Positions 9,274 to 16,517 of a DNA stretch of 37,087 nt are shown in pieces. This DNA comes from Leptospiraceae bacterium (GTDB taxonomy: Bacteria; Spirochaetota; Leptospiria; Leptospirales; Leptonemataceae). The notes below the pieces were generated by a model that saw only the letters and a list, made by a program, of their open reading frames with translations, made no database searches and was not told where the DNA came from. Where the stretch lies: NCBI GenBank assembly GCA_020441005.1, contig JAGRNA010000037.1, positions 1 to 37,087 on the forward strand, read 5' to 3'. The position numbers and the translations under genes are program-made. Within the stretch, counting starts at the first letter, position 1; the number at the start of each line of letters is the position of its first letter.

Positions 9274-9744
9274 TCATTCAAGATTCTCCTTTATTTCCTG
9301 GTAGACTTCTTCATTATAATCGACAAATGCAAATGTGCGCGGTTCCAGCATCACATAGGCTGTAGAGCTTTGCTGGTCATCCTTGATCACTGTTTTACGC
9401 TTCAAAAAAACAATATAATGCCCCTTGGGGATTGGCTCTCGTAAATGATTTTCTACCGTTTCCGGAAACACCAAAAAAGCCAGGTTGAGCTCGGCCGGTG
9501 CGTCACTGCCTTTTAGTACAGACTGCACACTGAGATGCAAATGCGCGCGTTTGCTGATCTGATTGAACTCGGCCAGGCGGACCTCTTCCACCTGCACGAC
9601 TAATACCAGGTCAGCAGCCCGCACCCGATCAGCGATGGAAATCATGGGCGGGGCGGATTTTAATCCCCCGGCAATGATAGTCTGCAATGCCCATAACAAC
9701 GCCAACTGCAGCAGCGGGCTTCTTTTTAAGAGATACTTTTTCAT
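9274..9744 (-). CDS. Small exported protein of unknown function, paired with the protease
   Basis: A 156-residue protein with a basic N-terminus (MKKYLLKRSP) and a hydrophobic stretch (about 11-27) that reads as a signal peptide. The mature part has alternating beta-like segments: ISIADRVRAADLVLVVQVEEV, a V-SVLKGSD turn, a P-G/KGHYIVFLK segment, and a Tyr/Phe-rich acidic tail. This layout (ADLV..V.V, VLKG, then a GHY.VFLK strand) recalls small secreted beta-rich proteins of unknown role, but I cannot name a family. It is the first gene of a two-gene unit with the papain-like protease, 16 bases apart. An inhibitor, chaperone or secretion helper for the protease is a guess from position only. 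No good ribosome binding site is visible before the ATG. Confidence 0.75.
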   Translation of the reverse strand: MKKYLLKRSPLLQLALLWALQTIIAGGLKSAPPMISIADRVRAADLVLVVQVEEVRLAEFNQISKRAHLHLSVQSVLKGSDAPAELNLAFLVFPETVENHLREPIPKGHYIVFLKRKTVIKDDQQSSTAYVMLEPRTFAFVDYNEEVYQEIKENLE

Positions 9745-10215
9745 CGTTTACGATACCGGTATGCTTGCGCATCCTTTGTTTTGCTGTGCTCCGCTCATGG
9801 CATGGAGTACCTTGCAGGCACCCTGCCTGGCCCGGCATCCTTCCCGGCTTCGGTCTACCTTCCGGATCTACGCCTGGCCTTGATCTGCCAATTTTCGCCC
9901 ACCGCGGATGCTCTGCGGTTACAATCAGTTTCAACTGAAAAATCAGTCAAGTTTTTCGGTATGGACCGGTGACTTTTCTTGCTCCCTGAACCTGCTACTT
10001 TGGATGCTCTTTGGGGCCCCGGGTTCAACAAATTCTGACTGACCGATGGCTGCCGGTTTCATTGTGCGTTGCAAAATCTGCGTTCCATGCCATGATGATC
10101 CGTTGCAAACCGCAAGACCCAGCACAGCTCAGGAGCCTTTTTTTCCATAAATAAGCATTGTAGCCACAGCATTCCATCTTCCGATAGTATTTAGCGGGGT
10201 CTTTTTGCCCCTGGC
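9745..10215. other. 471-base intergenic region with no supported gene
   Basis: This gap separates the divergently read small secreted-protein gene (minus) and the 731-residue membrane-protein gene (plus), so it must hold promoters for both. Open frames here are short, overlap one another on both strands and have no recognisable product. I see a 6-bp stem with a three-base loop, CAGGCA-CCC-TGCCTG (9815-9829), and a weaker ACCGC/GCGGT stem (9901-9919). A run of T at 10138-10144 follows a short GC-rich dyad but does not make a convincing terminator. No clear -35/-10 pair could be picked with confidence. Confidence 0.6.
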
Positions 10216-12411
10216 ATGACAATGGAAGCTGAACAGTTAGAACCAGACGAGTCCGCGCAAGCAGCGCCCAATCAGGAGATAGAACTGGAAGCCGAAGGGC
10301 GCAAAATTTCGGTCCGCTATGTCCTCAAGCAGAAGGAGGACCGGGCCATCGATCGTTTTTACCAGGCAATGTCGGCCGCCGAAGCCGAAGCCGATGGTGA
10401 AGGACTGTTTTGTGAGAACTATTTTCCACTGGCTCTTGGAGCGGAAGATGAAAAGCGCATCCAGTGGGAATTACGATTGATCAACGAACACATCCAAACG
10501 CATCCAATCGATGAAAACAACACGGAATGGATTGTGGCGACCCGTAAAAACGCGAAAAGCAATCTGGATCTCACCATCAAACCTGCTCGCAGTCTGAAGC
10601 AAACCCGGGTCGTGCAGCAGGCTGGCCGCATAAATTCCTGGTTCAAGCAACACTGGTTAAAAGTCACCCCGATTTTGCTTGGATTGGCGATCGCGCTCTT
10701 GCCCGATGTATTGCCCGCCATCAAGAAAAGGATCTTTCGCATCTTTTTGCGCAAAAAGCTGGCCCAGCAAAAAAACATTAATGCCGAGGTGCTGCAATTG
10801 CACTTTGATCAACTGGGCCAGATCAATGCCAAAGACATCCAAAGTACACTCGCTTATATCAACAAGCTGGCCTCCCGGCATGACATCAATCTGGAAATCA
10901 GCGGCGAGATACGCTTGCCGCATCGGAACTCCTTTTTACGGGCCCATACCGCCGATAGTCATGGCCGGATCAGTAAACTGGACCTTGAGGGGATCAGCAT
11001 TGTGCCGCACCTGGAGCGTGGCGAGACCATTTTTGTCGAGTATGACCGGAACGACGGCTCCATCGATGAGATCTTTTTGGGCGACGGGGAACGACTGGTT
11101 GAAAATGAAAACTGGTACGATTTTAATACAATCAACAAGCGCACTCTGGACAAGCGTTCCATTTATCGAGTAGCCCGGGAGGTGTATCTACTCTTTGCCG
11201 CCAGTGCTGCACTCGCCTGGTCGGCCAGCCACTCCGTAGCGGACGGTTCCATTTCGGGTCCGCTGGGTCTTTTCGCGTTGTCTTTTCTGAGCGCGATTAT
11301 CGGCGCGACGATTATATATAATCAAATCCAGTCGCAGGATCATACCAAAGATGCCCTGATGAAAAGCTTTATGGAGTATCGCGCTCGTGTGGATGGCACT
11401 GATTTCAGCCGGGTTCGAGCGGATGCGCATGGCAATATCGGTGAGTTGGAGAACGCGCGTATATTCCTGTTTGATAGCCTGCAGCCAGGCGAAGAGATTT
11501 TTATCGAACGCAATGACAATGGCGAGGTGATCAACCTTTTTGATCTGGAGGGCGACGATCTCTTTTTCGTTGATTATACCCGAGGCCATAATATTGACCT
11601 GGAAGAATTGCAATTAGGCACCCCACTCGCCTTTCGCATCGCGATAGCGCTCAGCTTTAGCTTGATCCTTGTAACCGGCGGACTGGCGCTCTACTTTAGC
11701 CCGACAATCTGGCTTTACAGTTTTGTAATTTCTCTTGTAGTGGCGTGCCTTTTGAGCGGCCTTTTTATCAATAGTTTTCTCAAACGGCGCGATAAAAAAG
11801 TTATCCTAGACCATATTTTGGCCCGACTCAGAAAACAAGGCATCCAGGGGCTCAGCAACTGGATTCCATCAGCTGCTCGTGACACCCAACAGCCTGGCTC
11901 TAGCCTGGATTCCTCTATCCCAGGCCCTTTCGCAGCCAGTGCAACGGCTCTCGCAATTCCGGTTCTGCGTACTACTGAATCCAGGCAGCCAGTCCCTACT
12001 GTCCAGGTTGCGGAAGCAATGCAGCCGGCAGCAACTGCCATGAATCCCAATGCACAGCCGCCGCGTCCGCAAACAGGAATCCAGATCAATCCCGCCGAAA
12101 TGCCGGCCGAAGCTGAATCCAGCACCCCGCCAAAGACCACGGAACAACCTGCAATGGCTGGCAATGATCCTGGCTCCAAAACGACCACAAAAAAAAGCGG
12201 CCCGGCTGACCTGGACGAAAGGCACACCGATCCCCTGTTTAACGGGCAGAGCGAGATCGAACGCACGCGCCATACAGGTGGCAATGGAGCATCCATTACC
12301 AATGCAGAACTGAATGTCCCCCCGGATCCAGACGATAACCAGCAGGAAGTGCAACAGGCTGTCAGTCAGATCTTTCAGAATGAGGAAGATAACCGCAATG
12401 ACGAGGTCTGA
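10216..12411 (+). CDS. Multi-pass membrane protein of unknown function with an internal duplication
   Basis: A 731-residue protein I do not recognise. Residues 1-145 are acidic and polar. A hydrophobic helix lies at about 148-167, followed by a basic stretch with two KK pairs. Two similar units follow: unit A at about 240-370 and unit B at about 399-520. Each has a basic opening (RAHTADSHG in A, RVRADAHGN in B), a G-E-x-I-F-[VI]-E strand (GETIFVEYDRNDG / GEEIFIERNDNG), then I-x-x-[IL]-F-x-[GL]-[DE]-G, and then a pair of transmembrane helices (A: about 320-338 and 346-368; B: about 473-495 and 498-520). The last 170 residues are a Pro/Ala/Thr/Gln-rich, probably disordered tail. ATGs at 10216 and 10222 are both possible starts. 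The shape suggests a membrane-anchored scaffold or sensor, but no function can be given. Confidence 0.85.
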   Translation: MTMEAEQLEPDESAQAAPNQEIELEAEGRKISVRYVLKQKEDRAIDRFYQAMSAAEAEADGEGLFCENYFPLALGAEDEKRIQWELRLINEHIQTHPIDENNTEWIVATRKNAKSNLDLTIKPARSLKQTRVVQQAGRINSWFKQHWLKVTPILLGLAIALLPDVLPAIKKRIFRIFLRKKLAQQKNINAEVLQLHFDQLGQINAKDIQSTLAYINKLASRHDINLEISGEIRLPHRNSFLRAHTADSHGRISKLDLEGISIVPHLERGETIFVEYDRNDGSIDEIFLGDGERLVENENWYDFNTINKRTLDKRSIYRVAREVYLLFAASAALAWSASHSVADGSISGPLGLFALSFLSAIIGATIIYNQIQSQDHTKDALMKSFMEYRARVDGTDFSRVRADAHGNIGELENARIFLFDSLQPGEEIFIERNDNGEVINLFDLEGDDLFFVDYTRGHNIDLEELQLGTPLAFRIAIALSFSLILVTGGLALYFSPTIWLYSFVISLVVACLLSGLFINSFLKRRDKKVILDHILARLRKQGIQGLSNWIPSAARDTQQPGSSLDSSIPGPFAASATALAIPVLRTTESRQPVPTVQVAEAMQPAATAMNPNAQPPRPQTGIQINPAEMPAEAESSTPPKTTEQPAMAGNDPGSKTTTKKSGPADLDERHTDPLFNGQSEIERTRHTGGNGASITNAELNVPPDPDDNQQEVQQAVSQIFQNEEDNRNDEV

Positions 12412-12460
12412 TACGGGCAGCGGCTCCATTCGCGTTCCCGCTCAAGAGAGTCCGGGTAAT

Positions 12461-12494
12461 CGCAATCGATAGCGCTCAGCGGACCTTGATTGCG
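12461..12494. terminator. Possible hairpin between convergent genes
   Basis: CGCAATC (12461-12467) and GATTGCG (12488-12494) form a perfect 7-bp stem around a 20-base loop, in the 96-base space between the convergent membrane-protein and hydrolase genes. There is no T-tract on either side, so this is at best a weak or Rho-aided stop. Confidence 0.3.
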
Positions 12495-12507
12495 CTGCGC
12501 TGCAGCC

Positions 12508-13386
12508 TCAGTCCGGCGGTTCCAGATGCAGCATTTGCCAAAAGGAATTCCAGCCGGCCTCAAAAAAATGACTACGTGCTTCCGGGATAGTGGTTACGGT
12601 GATACTTGTGTCCTGACAAGCAGAGCGCAAACGGTGCAAGTCAACCCAGTGGTCCTCGGCTGGCAGCCATATGTGCACAGCTTTGCCGGTGGCCCCCCAT
12701 TCAGAAAGCATCTGGAAATGATCCTGATCATCAATGAACAAGTGCTCCAGAAAATCTGCAATGGATGGCAGTTTAATCTGTTGATTGGCAACAGCAATAT
12801 GTAGTTGCTGTCGCCATCCCTGCAGCCATACATCCCGATCCATCCAGCAAGAGGCACTCAAAGCCTGGCGACTGTCGACCTGGTGGCGGGCTGGCGTTGT
12901 CCCGGTGGGCTGACCGGGTCTTGAATCAGCCGGCAGCAACAATTCCAAAAACTCATCGATCGTATCCCGGGCATACATATACTGTAAACAATTGCGCGGG
13001 TTCAGGATGGGTGCAATCAGCTCCAGGGCCCAAACGCGCGAGTCCAGGCAGGCGTACTGCAAAGCAACTATGGCCGACATGCTATGGGCAACGATCTGAA
13101 CAGACTTCGCTTCGATCGCAAGGTATTGGATCAGCTCCGCTAAATCCTCTGCCACTCTCTTGAAATGGTACTGCCCCTCGCTTTGGCCGTGGGATCGGGG
13201 ATTCATTTGCAAAACAGCACATCTTGCTGCTGCCAGTTTATTACGCGCATAACGCCAGCCGCGAATATTGCCACCTCCGCAAGGCAACATAACAACCAGA
13301 TTGCGCGCTTGATTGCGTGTGCCCCCGTCATCATAGCGGTATTCGATCTGCAATCCTTGCCTGTTACGATACAACCTGGTAGCCAT
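12508..13386 (-). CDS. Alpha/beta-hydrolase fold protein
   Basis: A 292-residue protein with the alpha/beta-hydrolase pattern: an early strand (NLVVMLPCGGGNIRGW, oxyanion-hole region), NPRSHGQSEG near 62-71 as in serine aminopeptidase/lipase-like members, nucleophile Ser102 in QIVAHSMSA, a candidate acid residue in the LPAEDHWVD segment, and a candidate catalytic His in EARSHFF near the C-terminus. The nucleophile elbow reads A-H-S-M-S rather than G-x-S-x-G. No signal peptide, so cytoplasmic. It stands alone on the minus strand, divergent from the GH31 gene and convergent with the membrane-protein gene. Substrate unknown; an esterase or lysophospholipase type is possible. Confidence 0.82.
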   Translation of the reverse strand: MATRLYRNRQGLQIEYRYDDGGTRNQARNLVVMLPCGGGNIRGWRYARNKLAAARCAVLQMNPRSHGQSEGQYHFKRVAEDLAELIQYLAIEAKSVQIVAHSMSAIVALQYACLDSRVWALELIAPILNPRNCLQYMYARDTIDEFLELLLPADSRPGQPTGTTPARHQVDSRQALSASCWMDRDVWLQGWRQQLHIAVANQQIKLPSIADFLEHLFIDDQDHFQMLSEWGATGKAVHIWLPAEDHWVDLHRLRSACQDTSITVTTIPEARSHFFEAGWNSFWQMLHLEPPD

Positions 13387-13401
13387 TTTGCGCCCCTCAA
13401 A

Positions 13402-13416
13402 ACCAGCTCTGCTGGT
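13402..13416. repeat. 15-base perfect inverted repeat between divergent genes
   Basis: ACCAGC-TCT-GCTGGT lies 15 bases upstream of the hydrolase start and upstream of the GH31 gene. A second, looser dyad AGCTG-CTTGC-CAGCT follows at 13464-13478. Position between divergent genes is what one expects of an operator, but no matching regulator gene is in the window. Confidence 0.35.
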
Positions 13417-13490
13417 GATTGGTGTTTCCCGAGCTAGTCAAACTACCGCAAACCGGTGGTAAAAGCTGCTTGCCAGCTGTTCGGAATCAG

Positions 13491-15800
13491 ATGATGCTGT
13501 CTGCAACAAAAATGCACACCCAAAACATTTTACCCAACCTTTGCAAACGAGGGAGCATACTGCTCTGCGCGGGCCTATGGCTGGCCATAGTACCAATCAG
13601 CTGCACTGGTCAGCATTCGTCAGCCAGTTTTGCTTTAAAGGATGCCAGCCTGTCAGGCGGCAGTGCCCAAAGCGGCAACTTTCAAATCAGTCTGACGAAA
13701 CTGGCCGATGAGCCGCTGCTACAAATAGTTTATAACAACGGCCAGGATGAATCCGATGCAAAAATTATCTGGCAGAGTGTGCCTGGAGAGTCATTTGTAA
13801 ACGGCGCTTTTGGGAAGGAAAACGTACGCGAAACCCGCGGTTCTTTTTTCATCAAGGATCATCTGGAAGCCCGTTGCGAGCGCCAGGTTCTGAGCTCCCT
13901 GGAACAGGATGGGCGTCAAATCCGGTTGCAAGGCTATCTGGAATGCAATACACCGCAGGGACGTCACCCCTGGGAACTTGTCTTTGCCAGTAACAACGAA
14001 GAGCAACTTGAATGGGATCTCAAGATCCACGGACTCAACCGTACTTACATCAGTTTCCAAAGTCCGGCCGATGAAGCCATTTTTGGATTTGGGGAACAAT
14101 TCAGTTATTTCAATATGAAGGGCCGGGATTTGCCAATCTTCGTGATGGAACAGGGCATCGGTCGTGGCGACCAACCCATTACCGCGGGTGCTGATCTTAT
14201 GGCTGACTCGGGGGGCGATTGGCACACCAGCTATGCCGGTGTGCCGCATTTCATGACCAACGCCCTGCGTTCGCTTTGGCTGGAAAATACTGAATACAGT
14301 CGTTTTAATATGACGAAAAACGACCGCATCATCATCACAGTGTTTGCCGGCCATGTTCGCGGCCGAATGGCCACTGCGGCCAGCCCTCTGGATCTGATCG
14401 AAAACTATACCCGTTATAGCGGTCGCATGCGAGCCCTGCCGGACTGGATCCATCGGGGGGCTGTAATTGGCCTGCAGGGCGGCACAGCAAAAGTGCGCGA
14501 CGTCTACACCAGACTCAAGAACGCCAAAGTCCCGATCAGCGCGTTATGGTTGCAGGACTGGGAAGGCCAGCGCAAGACCAGCTTTGGCAAGCAACTGTGG
14601 TGGAACTGGGAACTGGATAAGGATCATTACCCGGGTTGGCGCCAGCTGTTAGGCGATTTGCAGCAAGACGGCGTATCAGTATTGACCTACATGAACCCCT
14701 TTTTGGCCGATGTCAGCGCAAAGGCCAATGCGCGCCGCAACTTGTTCCAGGAAGCTAAAGAGAAGGGCTACCTGATCCGCAATGCCGAGGGTTCGGAGTA
14801 TATGATCCTGAATACCAGTTTTTCAGCCGGACTGCTGGACCTGACCAACCCGGATGCGCGCCGCTGGGCCAGGCAAATTATCAGGGAGAATCTGATCGGC
14901 AGCGGAGCGCGCGGCTGGATGGCAGACTTCGGTGAGGCCCTGCCCTATGATGCCCGATTGCATCAGAATCATCCGCGCCATTATCACAATCAGTATCCTG
15001 TCGAGTGGGCCCGCATCAACCGGGAGGCCATCCAGGAAGCAGGCCGCGGCGATGACATTGTCTTCTTCTCCCGTTCCGGATTCACTCGTAGTCCGGGCTA
15101 TTCGACCTTGTTTTGGCTCGGCGATCAAATGGTCAGCTTTGACCGTCATGATGGGATCAAAACAGCCGTCACTGGTTTACTGAGCAGCGGCATTTCCGGT
15201 TACAGTCTGAACCATAGCGACACCGGCGGTTACACGACGATCAACAATCCAATCAAAGATTATCATCGTTCGCGCGAACTGCTAATGCGCTGGACAGAGC
15301 TATCCACTTTTAATCTGCTCCTGCGCACCCATGAGGGCAACCGTCCCGAGGAAAACCAGCAGATCTATTCTGATCCAGAAATGATTCAATTCTTTGCCCG
15401 GATGGCCGGTCTGTACGCCGCCCTTTTTGATTATCGTAAAGGTTTGATCCAGGAAGCTGCCAGGAAGGGTTGGCCGGTTGTCCGCCATCCCTGGTTGCAT
15501 TATCCAGGGGATCACCGATTGCTGACAATCAATTATGAGCAGTTTATGCTTGGCCCGGATATCATGGTTGCGCCGGTACTGGACGCTGATACAGATGAAG
15601 TCCAGTTGCAATTGCCTGCCGATCAATGGATCCATTTGTGGACTGGTCAGGAATTCGGATCTGCCGATCGCTCTGAACAGGTCTTGATCGAGGCGCCTCT
15701 CGGCAAGCCAGCCGTCTTCTATCGTAAAGGCAGTGCCGTGGGCCAAAGCCTCAGCGCGTATTTGCGCGGAAATAAACTCAGTGATCCGGACGCCCAATGA
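13491..15800 (+). CDS. YihQ-like glycoside hydrolase family 31 lipoprotein
   Basis: An exported alpha-glycosidase of family GH31, most similar to the sulfoquinovosidase YihQ as I recall that sequence. The frame opens at 13419, but the ATGs at 13491/13494 (with GGAATC upstream) or 13512 give a better signal peptide, ending in the lipobox VPISC (Cys38 from 13491). The N-terminal beta domain runs to about residue 320. The barrel shows LGLQGGT, LQDWEGQR, the nucleophile Asp479 in GWMADFGEALP (codon at 14925), the acid/base Asp545 in WLGDQMV (15123), HSDTGGYTT and RTHEGNRP; a C-terminal beta domain follows. YihQ is cytoplasmic in E. coli, whereas this one carries a lipid-anchor signal. Of the five sulfoquinovose contacts, the sulfonate-binding Arg is replaced by Gln (codon 14592), so the substrate may be a non-sulfonated alpha-glucoside. 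No sulfoquinovose catabolism genes are near. Confidence 0.92.
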   Translation: MMLSATKMHTQNILPNLCKRGSILLCAGLWLAIVPISCTGQHSSASFALKDASLSGGSAQSGNFQISLTKLADEPLLQIVYNNGQDESDAKIIWQSVPGESFVNGAFGKENVRETRGSFFIKDHLEARCERQVLSSLEQDGRQIRLQGYLECNTPQGRHPWELVFASNNEEQLEWDLKIHGLNRTYISFQSPADEAIFGFGEQFSYFNMKGRDLPIFVMEQGIGRGDQPITAGADLMADSGGDWHTSYAGVPHFMTNALRSLWLENTEYSRFNMTKNDRIIITVFAGHVRGRMATAASPLDLIENYTRYSGRMRALPDWIHRGAVIGLQGGTAKVRDVYTRLKNAKVPISALWLQDWEGQRKTSFGKQLWWNWELDKDHYPGWRQLLGDLQQDGVSVLTYMNPFLADVSAKANARRNLFQEAKEKGYLIRNAEGSEYMILNTSFSAGLLDLTNPDARRWARQIIRENLIGSGARGWMADFGEALPYDARLHQNHPRHYHNQYPVEWARINREAIQEAGRGDDIVFFSRSGFTRSPGYSTLFWLGDQMVSFDRHDGIKTAVTGLLSSGISGYSLNHSDTGGYTTINNPIKDYHRSRELLMRWTELSTFNLLLRTHEGNRPEENQQIYSDPEMIQFFARMAGLYAALFDYRKGLIQEAARKGWPVVRHPWLHYPGDHRLLTINYEQFMLGPDIMVAPVLDADTDEVQLQLPADQWIHLWTGQEFGSADRSEQVLIEAPLGKPAVFYRKGSAVGQSLSAYLRGNKLSDPDAQ

Positions 15801-15864
15801 TTTTGCTTGCCCCGCAGCGGTGGATCGGGTTGTCTGGCAATCAAGCTTACAGGAATAATTAAAT

Positions 15865-16251
15865 ATGACTCTGCGACAAATTCTACTCATTACCATCACT
15901 GCCATGGCAATTCTGTTCACCACCGACTGTGGTGCCGAAGGAGCGCCGGATGACTATGTGGTCAATCCGGACCAGCATAACAACGCTATCAAGGCCCGTA
16001 TTGATGCGGGCGCACTGGTGCTGGATGTGCGCACTCCCGGCGAATATCAAAGTGGGCACTATCCCAATGCCAAACTGATTCCGATTGACGAGCTGCAGCA
16101 AAGGCTGCCCGAAATTGAAACCTATAAAAATAAAACCGTGATCACATATTGCGCTTCCGGATATCGCTCTCGTTTTGCCAAAGAAATCCTCAGTAAGGCC
16201 GGTTTCAAAGATGTCATTAACGGAGGTGGATTGCACCAAATGCCGCGTTAG
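15865..16251 (+). CDS. Exported rhodanese-domain protein
   Basis: A 128-residue single-domain rhodanese with an N-terminal signal sequence (hydrophobic 5-19, possibly a lipobox ending at Cys22, FTTDC). The domain has the DVRTPGEY motif (Asp54, Arg56), the GHYPNAKLIPIDEL stretch and the active-site loop CASGYRSR with Cys96. The family transfers sulfane sulfur, for example from thiosulfate to cyanide or a thiol acceptor, with Cys96 carrying the persulfide; small exported members are of the PspE kind. It starts 64 bases after the GH31 gene, with AGGA ten bases before the ATG, and could be cotranscribed with it. The true substrate is unknown. Confidence 0.9.
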   Translation: MTLRQILLITITAMAILFTTDCGAEGAPDDYVVNPDQHNNAIKARIDAGALVLDVRTPGEYQSGHYPNAKLIPIDELQQRLPEIETYKNKTVITYCASGYRSRFAKEILSKAGFKDVINGGGLHQMPR

Positions 16252-16517
16252 GCGAACAATCGCGGCCGCCCGCCGGGGCTGCCCGTCCGCAGGCTATTCA
16301 TTTTCTGACGATGTGTTTCCATATGTCCCTGGCAAACCGTAACCCTGATCATAGCCCGGTGGCTGTAACCAGTAAAAAAATCATGTACCAGAGTGCATCC
16401 TCGGGGACGATTGTGGAAAAGCGGCGCGCAACAGCAGACCGGCACGCCAGGCACCCGCAGCAGACTGTCTGATATGGCGCGCCCCGGTCAGTCAAGGTAA
16501 ATTTACTAAATATATTT

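Noticed and set aside
9258..9281. TTG start eight codons before the protease ATG
   Set aside because: The ATG has a strong ribosome binding site and yields a normal signal peptide; the TTG overlaps the previous gene's end.
10021..10035. T-arm-like GGGTTCAACAAATTC suggesting a tRNA
   Set aside because: No acceptor, D or anticodon stems can be paired around it.
10131..10146. Possible terminator (GCTCAGGAGC followed by seven T)
   Set aside because: The stem would have only three to four pairs with a tiny loop, and no gene ends just before it on that strand.
11715..12429. Two open frames of 186-195 residues antisense to the membrane-protein tail
   Set aside because: They arise from the low-complexity Pro/Ala/Thr-rich coding region and look like its reverse complement.
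13791..14453. 220-residue open frame antisense to the GH31 gene
   Set aside because: Mirror of a strongly conserved coding region, with no recognisable protein features.
15300..15923. 207-residue minus-strand frame across the GH31 end and the rhodanese start
   Set aside because: It crosses two well-supported genes and has no domain or plausible start site.
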